This document shows positions 9,318 to 17,174 of a stretch of DNA of 33,790 bases, piece by piece; position 1 is the stretch's first letter; each line of letters starts with the position of its first letter. Location of the stretch: assembly GCA_001788395.1 (NCBI GenBank), contig MGBT01000083.1, positions 1 to 33,790 on the forward strand. The letters run 5' to 3'. The notes beneath the pieces are model-generated. The model searched no databases. It was not told the origin of the DNA and saw nothing but the letters and a program-made list of their open reading frames with translations. This DNA is from Candidatus Rokubacteria bacterium GWA2_70_23. Lineage in GTDB: Bacteria; Methylomirabilota; Methylomirabilia; Rokubacteriales; CSP1-6. The translations under genes and the position numbers were made by a program.

Positions 9318-9947
9318 ATGCGGCAACGACGGGGTCATCTGCTTCTCGTGCTGCCCCTGCTGGTCCTCACCCTGTTCCTCGTGGGATGTCCCAAGCGGCC
9401 CGCGACGACCGCCGCGTCCGCGCCACCTCCAACGGCGCCGGCTCCTGCGGCGCCCGCACCAGGCGCCGTCGCTCCGGCACCCGGGCGCGCGCCCGCCTCC
9501 GCCTCCGCCTCCGCCTCCGCCCCGGCCGCGGCCGCACCCGCTCCTGCGGCTGCCGCTCCGGCGCGGCCTGCAGCCGCCACGCCGCCCAGGCCCAGCGAGT
9601 TCTCGGAGAGCCCGAACCTGAAGGACATCCACTTCGACTTCGACAAGTACGACATCCGGCCTGGAGACGCGACGATCCTCGACGCCAATGGGGCCTGGCT
9701 GAAGCAGGCCGCGAGCAACCTGGTGCTGATCGAGGGGCATGCCGACGAGCGCGGAACCAACGAGTACAACCTCGCCCTCGGCGAGCGCCGGGCGAAGGCC
9801 ACGATGAACTACCTCGTGTCCCAGGGCATCCAGGCCAGCCGGATGACGATCATCTCGTACGGCGAGGAGCGGCCCGCCTGCACGGACAAGAACGAGTCGT
9901 GCTGGTCGAAGAATCGCCGCGCGCATTTCCTGGTGAAAGCCCGGTAG
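9318..9947 (+). CDS. pal: Peptidoglycan-associated lipoprotein (OmpA-like)
   Basis: Lipobox LFLVGC; IHFDFDKYDIRP...IEGHADERGTNEYNLALGERRAKATMNYLVSQGI; AAGGAGGAG ribosome site. Confidence 0.94.
   Translation: MRQRRGHLLLVLPLLVLTLFLVGCPKRPATTAASAPPPTAPAPAAPAPGAVAPAPGRAPASASASASAPAAAAPAPAAAAPARPAAATPPRPSEFSESPNLKDIHFDFDKYDIRPGDATILDANGAWLKQAASNLVLIEGHADERGTNEYNLALGERRAKATMNYLVSQGIQASRMTIISYGEERPACTDKNESCWSKNRRAHFLVKAR
9495..9518 (+). repeat. Perfect 6-bp tandem repeat (GCCTCC)x4 in the Ala/Ser/Pro linker of pal
   Basis: gcctccgcctccgcctccgcctcc read directly; encodes ASASASAS. Confidence 0.9.
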
Positions 9948-9967
9948 CCCACCAGGAGCGGTTTCCG

Positions 9968-10834
9968 GTGCTGTGGAAGCAGTCGAAGGGGAGCCTTGTG
10001 CTCCCCTTCGCCATCTGGGCGGGGCTTCCGGCTCTCGCCCTGCTGGCGGCGGGGTGCGCCGACATCATGGGTGAGGGGCTCCATCAGGACGTCGCCCAGT
10101 TCCGCCAGGACCTGAATGCGTTGACCCTCTCGGTCCACCGCGCCCGGGGCGACACCGAGGCGGTGCTCGGCCAGATCGACCGCCGCAACCGGGAGCAGGC
10201 CGCGGACAGTTCCCGACAGCAGGGCGCCCTGTCGGGACGGCTCGACACCCTCACCGCGGAGCTCTCACGGCTCTCGGCGCGCGTCGAAGAGCTTTCCCAG
10301 CGGGTCGAGGCCCTGAACCGCCAGATCGCCGCCCGCCCCGCGACAGCGCCCGGCGCGGCTCCGCCGGGATCTGCGCCCGTCGTGACCCCGTCGCCCCCGT
10401 CATCGGGGGACGGACCGACCCCGGAGCAGGCCTATCAGGCGGCCTATCTCGACTTCACCAAGGGCAACTTCCCGCTGGCCGTCTCGGGCTTTCGCGAGTT
10501 CGTTCGCCGCTTCCCCGACTCGCCCCTCGCGGACAAGGCCCAGTACTGGGTGGGCGAATCCTACTTCAGCCTGGCGCGCGCCAGCGCCGGCGCCGGGCAG
10601 ACTGACAAGGCCACGCGTGAGCGGGAGCAGGCGGTGCAGGAGTTCCGCAAGGTGGTGCTGAATTACCCGCGAGGCGAGAAGGTGCCGACCGCGATCTACA
10701 AGGAAGCGCTGACGCTGCTCGAGCTCAGGCAGACCAGGCTCGCCCGGCAGAGGCTGCAGTATCTGCTGGACAACTTCCCCCAGTCGGAGGAAGCGCCGCT
10801 GGCGAAGGAGCGCCTCGCGGCGATCAGCGGGTAG
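9968..10834 (+). CDS. cpoB: CpoB/YbgF tol-pal system TPR protein
   Basis: Coiled-coil N-terminus, then AYQAAYLDFTKGNFPLAVSGFREFVRRFPDSPLADKAQYWVGESYFS TPRs; GTG start at 9968 inferred; LLAAGC lipobox-like. Confidence 0.85.
   Translation: MLWKQSKGSLVLPFAIWAGLPALALLAAGCADIMGEGLHQDVAQFRQDLNALTLSVHRARGDTEAVLGQIDRRNREQAADSSRQQGALSGRLDTLTAELSRLSARVEELSQRVEALNRQIAARPATAPGAAPPGSAPVVTPSPPSSGDGPTPEQAYQAAYLDFTKGNFPLAVSGFREFVRRFPDSPLADKAQYWVGESYFSLARASAGAGQTDKATREREQAVQEFRKVVLNYPRGEKVPTAIYKEALTLLELRQTRLARQRLQYLLDNFPQSEEAPLAKERLAAISG
9984..10010 (+). other. Perfect 11-bp inverted repeat (hairpin) at the pal-cpoB junction
   Basis: cgaaggggagc-cttgt-gctccccttcg, 11-bp arms and 5-nt loop, no T-tract afterwards. 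Confidence 0.8.
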
Positions 10835-11339
10835 ATTCGGAAGCGAAGACCCAGATCACCGTCACGTCCCGTTCCGGCGTCGAGTAGACCATCACGCTGC
10901 CGCCGGGGTCGGCGGTGCTCACGTCCTGTACGACCACGGGCCCCGCCCACGCCACCGGCACCTCGCCCTCCTGGCCGGGCCAGAACGAGAAGCTCAGCAG
11001 CAGGGCCGCCAAGGCGGCCGTGACCGTGGCCAGCCGCGGATGTCCCCAGACGGGCTTCCAGAACGGCAGCCACCAGGCGTCCTTCACGGCGGGACGCGCC
11101 GGCTCGCTCGCGATCCGCCGGCGCACCGCCGGCCAGAAACCCGTCCAGTCGGGATCGTCCGCCGGGCCGGCCTCCACGCTGACGAAGTCACGCAGTCGCC
11201 TGAGGCGCCCCACCCTCGTGCGGCAGGCAGGGCAGCGCTCGACATGGGCGGTGACGGCGCGCGCCGCGGGCGCTTCGAGGGCGCCGTCGGTGTAGGCCTC
11301 GAGGCGGGATCGGTTCCACAAGCAGCCGAGGGACGACAT
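10824..11339 (-). CDS. Putative anti-sigma factor / zf-HC2 zinc-finger protein
   Basis: LEAYTDGALE...AHVERCPACRTRV (HxxxCxxC) then one hydrophobic segment; no sigma-factor gene in the window. Confidence 0.7.
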   Translation of the reverse strand: MSSLGCLWNRSRLEAYTDGALEAPAARAVTAHVERCPACRTRVGRLRRLRDFVSVEAGPADDPDWTGFWPAVRRRIASEPARPAVKDAWWLPFWKPVWGHPRLATVTAALAALLLSFSFWPGQEGEVPVAWAGPVVVQDVSTADPGGSVMVYSTPERDVTVIWVFASESTR

Positions 11340-11429
11340 CGCTGGGAGTATACCTCGAACCTTCAGACGCCCCTCCGCCCTTGAGTATTCGAGTCCGACC
11401 CCCTAGCAGGCCGCTCGGCCCGCACGTGA

Positions 11430-12041
11430 TCAGGGACGCTGCCGAGGGAGCCGGGCCGGCGTGGCGGTGCCGGCCGAGAGGACAATGCGGATGCCCTCCT
11501 CGACGGTGAGCCCGGTGCTGAGCGCCTCCTCCCGGGCGATCACGATGACGTCGCCGAGATAGAGGTTGTTGGTGGGGACGAACACGGTCACCATCTGCCG
11601 CTTCCCCTCGGGGCCCTCCACGAGCACCTCGGAGGTGACGAAGCCGAAGACGAGCTCGCCCTTGCGGGGGTGCTCGGCCAGCACCACTTCCTTGAACGAC
11701 GTGCGCTTCTCCGGCGAGAAGGAATCGAGCAGCTCCTTGACGGTCGGGTAGATGCTGCGGAAGATGGGAACCCGGGTGAGCAGCCGCTCCACGCGGACGA
11801 GGATGCGCCGCCCGACGACGTTGGTGGCGACGGTGCCGACGACGAAGATCACCACCATGGCCGTGAGGAAGCCGAGGCCCGGGATGCGCCGCCCGAACAG
11901 CCGCTCGTACCCCGGCGAGAAGAAGGCGTCGATGGCGTCCCAGAACACGTAGAGGAGCCACGAGGTGGCGACGACGGGAACCGTGACGAAGAAGCCTGTG
12001 AGGAATCGGACCTTGAACCAGTTGCGGAAGGTGCCGGACAT
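11430..12041 (-). CDS. DUF502 family membrane protein
   Basis: FKVRFLTGFFVTVPVVATSWLLYVFW...PGLGFLTAMVVIFVVGTVATNVVGR...VPIFRSIYPTVKELLDSF. Confidence 0.85.
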   Translation of the reverse strand: MSGTFRNWFKVRFLTGFFVTVPVVATSWLLYVFWDAIDAFFSPGYERLFGRRIPGLGFLTAMVVIFVVGTVATNVVGRRILVRVERLLTRVPIFRSIYPTVKELLDSFSPEKRTSFKEVVLAEHPRKGELVFGFVTSEVLVEGPEGKRQMVTVFVPTNNLYLGDVIVIAREEALSTGLTVEEGIRIVLSAGTATPARLPRQRP

Positions 12042-12050
12042 AGCCGTTCG

Positions 12051-12809
12051 ATGACATCACACGGGTCCAGGCAAGTCAAGGAACTGGCCGGCAAGATCGC
12101 GCTCGTCACGGGCGGCGCCGTGCGTGTGGGCCGCGCCATCGCGCTCGGGCTGGCGCGACAGGGCGCCGATGTCGCCATCGGTTACCACCGGTCGGCGGCG
12201 GCGGCCCGCGCGACGGCGGACGATCTGCGGGCGCTCGGGGTGCGGGCCGCGGCCCTGCGTGCCGACATCGCGCGGCCCGCCGAGGCCCGGCGCCTCGTGT
12301 CCGAGACGGTGAGGCGCCTCGGGCGGCTCGACATCCTCGTCAACAACGCGGCCGTCTTCGTTCGCACGCCCCTCGCCGAGACGACGCCGGCCCAGTGGGA
12401 GCATCTCATGGGCGTGAACCTCGGGGGCGCGTTCTTCTGCTCGCAGGCGGCGGCCCGGGCCATGGGGCGCCGCGGCGGACGGATCATCAACATCGCGGAC
12501 GTGGGCGCCGTGCGCGCCTGGCCGGCCTATATCCCCTACGGCGTGTCGAAGGCGGGGCTCGTGATGCTCACCCGTGGGCTCGCCGCGGCACTGGCGCCGC
12601 GCATCCAGGTCAACGCGGTGGGCCCGGGGGTGGTGCTCCTGCCAGAGGGCTTCCCGAAGGCGTCACGGGAGCGGCTGAGTGCGCGCATCCCCATGGGCCG
12701 CCACGGCGACCCCGACGATGTGGCGGCGGCGGTGTGCTTCTTCGCCACCTGCCCGGACTATGTGACCGGCCAGATCCTCTTCGTGGACGGGGGCGCCACC
12801 GCGATGTGA
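12051..12809 (+). CDS. SDR family oxidoreductase
   Basis: TGGAVRVGRAIA cofactor motif, NNAA, YxxxK (YGVSKAG), C-terminal YVTGQILFVDGG. Confidence 0.92.
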   Translation: MTSHGSRQVKELAGKIALVTGGAVRVGRAIALGLARQGADVAIGYHRSAAAARATADDLRALGVRAAALRADIARPAEARRLVSETVRRLGRLDILVNNAAVFVRTPLAETTPAQWEHLMGVNLGGAFFCSQAAARAMGRRGGRIINIADVGAVRAWPAYIPYGVSKAGLVMLTRGLAAALAPRIQVNAVGPGVVLLPEGFPKASRERLSARIPMGRHGDPDDVAAAVCFFATCPDYVTGQILFVDGGATAM

Positions 12810-12833
12810 GCGTGACCGCGAGTGCGGCCCGCA

Positions 12834-13746
12834 TCAGGCGCGCAGCCGGAGGGCGCCGGGGCAGACGGAGGCCTCGAAGGGCGTCCCACCCCAGGGCTCG
12901 CCGTCGATCTGCACGGGCACCGGTTCCGGGCTCTCCACGGCCACCACGCGCGCCCGGCTGATCCTCACCTTGCGGTTCCTCACGTGGCCGCCCCAGTAGA
13001 GGGTCGGCAGCCAGCGCACCAGCTCCCACCGGCCCAGCGGACCCAGCACGACCAGATCCAGCGCCCCGTCGCATGGATCGGCGCCGGGGGCGATGCGCAT
13101 GCCGCCGCCGAAGCAGGCGCCGTTGGCCAGGACGACTCCCGCCGCGGCCTGGCGCGGCTCCTGCCGTCCGTCGCAGCAGAGTGCGATCTCGACCGGACGG
13201 TAGCCCATGATGCTGGCCGCCACGGCCCGGAGATAGGGGATCGTCCCGCCGCCGCCGAGGCGCGCCGCAACCGCCGCCACCGCGGCATCGAAGCCCGCGC
13301 CGGCGGCGTTGACGAAGTAGCGCTGGGTCCCCTGCCAGCGGACGACGCCAAGATCCACCGCGCGCTCGCTCCCGGCCGCGAGCCGCGAGGCTGCCTCGAC
13401 AGGATCACGCGGCAGCCCGAGCGTCCGGCAGGCGTCCCGTCCGCGGCCAGCGAGGAGCGCCCCGACGGCGGCCCGGGACCGGCCGGCGGCGTCGGTGACG
13501 CCGTTGACCACCTCGTTGAGGGTGCCGTCCCCCCCCACGGCCACGACGAGTGGCACGGCGCGCCGGACAGCCTCCTGGGAGAGCACTGTCGCCTCCCCCG
13601 GCGCGCGGGTCTCGACATGGTCGAAGCGGAAGTCCAGGCGGGTCAGGCGATCGCGAAGGGCGGGCCAGAGGCGGCCGGTTCGGCCTCCTCCGGCCGAGGG
13701 GTTGACGATGACGAGCGGGAAGGCGCCTATCTGGCCCCGCCCGCAT
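12834..13746 (-). CDS. Diacylglycerol kinase catalytic-domain (YegS/LCB5-like) protein with apparent 1-nt frameshift near its start
   Basis: VAVGGDGTLNEVVNG and GGGMRIAPGADPCDGALDLV; in-frame LVIVNPSAGGGRTGRLWPALRDRL lies upstream of the track start (13586) but has no in-frame ATG/GTG/TTG before the TGA at 13748-13746; an ATG at 13746 is one base out of frame. Confidence 0.75.
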
Positions 13747-13810
13747 CAGCCCGCTGCGCTCTGGCCCGGCCCCGGCGGGGCCAGGTCCCGAGCCAGGCGA
13801 GGCCCCGTGT

Positions 13811-13871
13811 GGCGAGCCGCTGCCGCAGGCGAGGCGAGCGGACATGGACATCCCGACGAGCGGAGCGAGCC
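13811..13871 (+). repeat. Repeat unit A1 of ~60-bp dispersed repeat family
   Basis: ggcgagccgctgccgcaggcgaggcgagcggacatggacatcccgacgagcggagcgagcc. Confidence 0.75.
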
Positions 13872-13934
13872 AGAGTCAGCGCGAGGCGTACGTGGGTGTA
13901 CGTTGAGCGCTGGCGACGACCGAGAACATTGCAG

Positions 13935-13995
13935 GGCGAGCCGTAGCCGCAGGCGAGGCGAGCAGCTATGGGAATCGGGCGAGCGTGAGCGAGCC
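13935..13995 (+). repeat. Repeat unit A2 of the same family
   Basis: ggcgagccgtagccgcaggcgaggcgagcagctatgggaatcgggcgagcgtgagcgagcc, same length as A1. Confidence 0.75.
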
Positions 13996-14023
13996 ATGGC
14001 GACGGGAGATGGCCCCGCCGGCA

Positions 14024-14692
14024 TCAGCCCGCGCCCATGGCCCGCAGGAACTCGCTGACCGAGGGGAAGCGCATCATGGGGTTGTGGCGCTTCTCGTCGC
14101 CGATGGTCGTGACCGAGCCGCCGTAGTTGTGACCCGGCAACACCACGGTGGAGTCGGGCAGGGCCGCCAGCCGCTGGGTCAGCGAGTAGTACATTTCCTT
14201 CGGGTCGCTGCCGGGCAGGTCGGTCCGTCCGCAGGAGCGGATGAACAGCGTGTCGCCCGAGATGAGGCGCCCATCCACGAGAAAGCACTGCGATCCGGGC
14301 GTGTGCCCTGGCGTGTGGACGAAGGTGAGCGTGAGCCGGCCCACGGCCAGCGTGTCGCCGGCATCCACCTTCACGAGATCCGAGCCGAAGCCCTTGAGGA
14401 ACTCACGCTCGGACTTGTGCACGTACACCTTGGCGGGAGCCTTGCCCAGCAGCTCGGCAACCCCGGGGATGTCGTGGCCGAAGAGGTGCCCGCCCACATG
14501 GTCCTGGTGGGTGTGCGTCACGAGCACCCCGCGGAGCTGCATGTCGTCCGCCGCGACCTGGTCGAGGATGTCGTCGATCTCCCAGGCGGGGTCCACCGCC
14601 ACGCACTCCCGCGTGACCGGGTCCCCGATCAGGTAGACGAAGTTCTGCATCGGGCCGAGCTCCATCTGCTTGAGGTAGAGGGTGTCGCTCAT
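14024..14692 (-). CDS. MBL-fold hydrolase (glyoxalase II / persulfide dioxygenase-like)
   Basis: THTHQDHVGG, HTPGHTPGSQCF, SGDTLFIRSCGRTDLPGSDP, LPGHNYGG. Confidence 0.87.
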   Translation of the reverse strand: MSDTLYLKQMELGPMQNFVYLIGDPVTRECVAVDPAWEIDDILDQVAADDMQLRGVLVTHTHQDHVGGHLFGHDIPGVAELLGKAPAKVYVHKSEREFLKGFGSDLVKVDAGDTLAVGRLTLTFVHTPGHTPGSQCFLVDGRLISGDTLFIRSCGRTDLPGSDPKEMYYSLTQRLAALPDSTVVLPGHNYGGSVTTIGDEKRHNPMMRFPSVSEFLRAMGAG

Positions 14693-14719
14693 GCCCTCAT
14701 CCTACCATTCGTCCTCGCC

Positions 14720-15193
14720 TCAGCGGGCCCAGTACCCCTCCACCCACACGGGCTGCTGGTAATAGCCCGTCTGGATCATCTGCGGCTGGTAGTGGCTCTC
14801 CACCCACAACCCCTCGGCGGTGTAGAACCCCGGCACGTAGACGTAGGAGGTTGACACCCGAGGCACCCACTGGTAGGTCCAGTAGCCTGGTATCCAGCGA
14901 GGATAGACCGGCGCCACGTAGCTCGGGGCGTAGTAGTAGCTCCTGGGCGCGACGATGACTCTGGTGTTGGGGCCGGTGACGATGACCCTGGCGCGAGGAT
15001 CCGTCACGATGACCTTCGTCTGGCCCGCCGGGTGCCCGCGGCGCCAGCCCGACGTCGCGCCCGGCCAAGCGCCGCCTGGGACGATGATCTTGACACCGTC
15101 GGCGGTCGACGACGACGGGCCCAGAGCGAGTGCCGCCAGCAGGGCCAGCGACGCGGTGACGACCTTGATGCCGGTGTTCCGGTTCCGAGCCAT
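14720..15193 (-). CDS. Secreted Tyr/Trp/Pro-rich protein (YXWGXW-repeat-like), function unknown
   Basis: Signal peptide MARNRNTGIKVVTASLALLAALALG; WIPGYWTYQWVP, YVYVPGFYTAEGLWVESHY, PVWVEGYW; GGAGGAGG ribosome site. Confidence 0.65.
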   Translation of the reverse strand: MARNRNTGIKVVTASLALLAALALGPSSSTADGVKIIVPGGAWPGATSGWRRGHPAGQTKVIVTDPRARVIVTGPNTRVIVAPRSYYYAPSYVAPVYPRWIPGYWTYQWVPRVSTSYVYVPGFYTAEGLWVESHYQPQMIQTGYYQQPVWVEGYWAR

Positions 15194-15259
15194 GGGAGCC
15201 TCCTCCCTCGACGAGAGTCTCCTGCCTCCGGAACCCCGGACCTCCCGCTGGAGTTCCGA

Positions 15260-15374
15260 GCTCCGCTCGGGGGATCGCCACGTTCGCTCGCCTCGCCTTC
15301 GGCTGCGGCTCGCCTCCTCGCTCCGCTCGGGGGATCGCCACGTTCGCTCGCCTCGCCTTCGGCTGCGGCTCGCC
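15260..15374 (-). repeat. Two tandem units (B1, B2) of the ~60-bp repeat family, opposite orientation to A1/A2
   Basis: 55-bp block gctccgctcgggggatcgccacgttcgctcgcctcgccttcggctgcggctcgcc is identical at 15260-15314 and 15320-15374 (period 60). Confidence 0.92.
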
Positions 15375-15381
15375 AACCAGT

Positions 15382-17157
15382 CTAGCCGGGGATCTCCGAG
15401 GGGGCCTTTCGGAGGTCGCGGACCAGCTTGCTGTCTATGACGTAGATCGACGGGGAGGTCTTCACGCGAACATAGGTGCGGTCCCCCTCCTCCTTGCCCA
15501 CGAGGAGGGTGGCGAGCTCGGCGCCGTCGGCCTTGGACAGCGTCACCTCGAGCTCCGGCCTGTCCAGCCCGAAGCGACCGGCATCGTCACCCTTGGCAGA
15601 GGCGATCTCCTTCCAGCGGAGCGCCTTGAGCGTCAGCAGGAGGTCAGAGACGCGCGCCTCCTTGGCCTTGCCCTTCGAGGGCTCGAGCACCTGCCACTCC
15701 GCCTCGCCCTTCCGCTCGATCAGGAGGGACTTGCCGCCACCGGCCACGCGTGCCCGCTTGACATCCCCGAGCTCGAAGGCCGGCAGGAGGCTCTTGTCGC
15801 GGAGGTCGGAGGCGGTACGGGCCAGATCCTCCAGGGCCTTGCCCTCCACCAGCATCACGGGCCCCTGCCCCGCAACAGCCGCCAGCGCCACCGGCTGCCC
15901 CCCGCGAGTCTCCCGCGAGGAGGCGACCAGGAGGACCTTCGGCTCCTTCCCGCCCTCCTCCCAGATGCGCACCGTCACCTCGGGCTTCGCCAGGTAACGC
16001 GGGACGTCCCTGGCGTCCTCGGACAGGAAGCCGCTGGCGCGCAGATCACGGATCCGCCAGAGGACACCGTTCACCGCGCCCGGGTCGGCCTTGAGCGGCT
16101 CGGGGGCCGTGAGCTTCCAGCCGCTGCCGTCACGCTCGAGGGTCACCCCGCCCTTCGCGTGCTCGAGCGCGATCTTGGCCACCTTGTCGTAGGCGTAGGC
16201 CAGCACGACCTTGTCGCGGAGCACCCCGACCGTCTTGGGCACCGCCGTCCACAGCTCCTCGCCCACAAGCATGACGCCCGGCTCGCCCTGGCGCATCACG
16301 TAGACGCCCTTCTTGTCCTTGTCCTGCCGGCCGAGGAGGAGCGCCTTGGAGGAGCGCTCCTTGTCCTTCCCGATCCAGAGCGTCACGGTCGCGGGCCGGT
16401 CGAGGCCGTAAGGGGCCAGCGTCTTCGGCGTATCGTCCACGAATTCCTTGGCCCGGGCGGAGGCGAGCTTCTCGAGGAAGTCGGCCATGAGGTCGGCGTC
16501 GGCCTTGAGCGCCCGGGGCTTGGTGATCTGCCACGTGCCGGACTCCTGGGGCTCCACCGTCATGCGGTCGCCGGCCACGTCCAGATCCACGGCGGTGATG
16601 CTCTTGCGGTCGAAGGAGAGAACGGTCTTGTCCCGCAGCTCGGCCAGCGGGCGGGCCACGTCCCGGCCCACGCCCTCGGACAGCGCGAGCACGGCGCTCT
16701 TGCTGCCCTCCTTGCCGTACACCCAGGCCCCCGTGGGGTTCTTGCCGCCGATCAGCAACACGAGCGGCTCGGCGCGCCCCTTGGCCTCCAGGGTGACCTG
16801 GACCTCCGGCGGGTCGAGCCCGAACTCGGAGAGCTTGGCCGGGCTCCCGTCGATCTCCCGATCCACGCGGAGCGTCGCGAGCGTGGTCACCACGCCGTCC
16901 ACGGCATTGCGGTCGCCACGCGTCTTCACGGGCTCGAGCATCTCCCAGCCCCCGTCACCGGCGCGCGCGAGCTTCACCGTGTCGGTCTTGCGCTTGAGCG
17001 TGAGCGTCTGGACGTCCTTGGGCTCGACGGTCCAGAGGCGCCCCTTGACGCTCTCGGTCTTCTCCCGGGCAGGGGCGAGCCAGTAGGTGTCGTAGTAGAA
17101 GAAGCCGCCGAGGCCGGCGGCGAGCAGGACCAGAACGACGAGGGATTTCCAGCTCAT
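15382..17157 (-). CDS. DUF4340 domain-containing protein
   Basis: N-terminal TM, repeated W.L..P.....D...V......L......F......LAPYGLDRP-type units; downstream of the GldG-like gene. Confidence 0.82.
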   Translation of the reverse strand: MSWKSLVVLVLLAAGLGGFFYYDTYWLAPAREKTESVKGRLWTVEPKDVQTLTLKRKTDTVKLARAGDGGWEMLEPVKTRGDRNAVDGVVTTLATLRVDREIDGSPAKLSEFGLDPPEVQVTLEAKGRAEPLVLLIGGKNPTGAWVYGKEGSKSAVLALSEGVGRDVARPLAELRDKTVLSFDRKSITAVDLDVAGDRMTVEPQESGTWQITKPRALKADADLMADFLEKLASARAKEFVDDTPKTLAPYGLDRPATVTLWIGKDKERSSKALLLGRQDKDKKGVYVMRQGEPGVMLVGEELWTAVPKTVGVLRDKVVLAYAYDKVAKIALEHAKGGVTLERDGSGWKLTAPEPLKADPGAVNGVLWRIRDLRASGFLSEDARDVPRYLAKPEVTVRIWEEGGKEPKVLLVASSRETRGGQPVALAAVAGQGPVMLVEGKALEDLARTASDLRDKSLLPAFELGDVKRARVAGGGKSLLIERKGEAEWQVLEPSKGKAKEARVSDLLLTLKALRWKEIASAKGDDAGRFGLDRPELEVTLSKADGAELATLLVGKEEGDRTYVRVKTSPSIYVIDSKLVRDLRKAPSEIPG

Positions 17158-17174
17158 GGCGGAAGCCGCCGCAG

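Noticed and set aside
8145-9926. 593-aa minus-strand ORF antisense to tolB/pal
   Set aside because: Low-complexity Arg/Gly/Ala-rich shadow ORF, expected in high-GC DNA; the opposite strand has clearly conserved TolB and Pal
9984-10010. Rho-independent terminator after pal
   Set aside because: The hairpin is strong but lacks a T-tract and cpoB continues in the same operon; kept only as a structured element
13811-15374. CRISPR-like array from the repeated ~60-bp units
   Set aside because: Only two units at each site, no regular unique spacers and no cas genes; units are far longer than typical CRISPR repeats
15194-15376. N-terminal extension MASRSRRRGERTWRSPERSEEASRSRRRGE... of ORF 14720..15376
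   Set aside because: It is translated 60-bp repeat; a good ribosome site and signal peptide place the start at 15193
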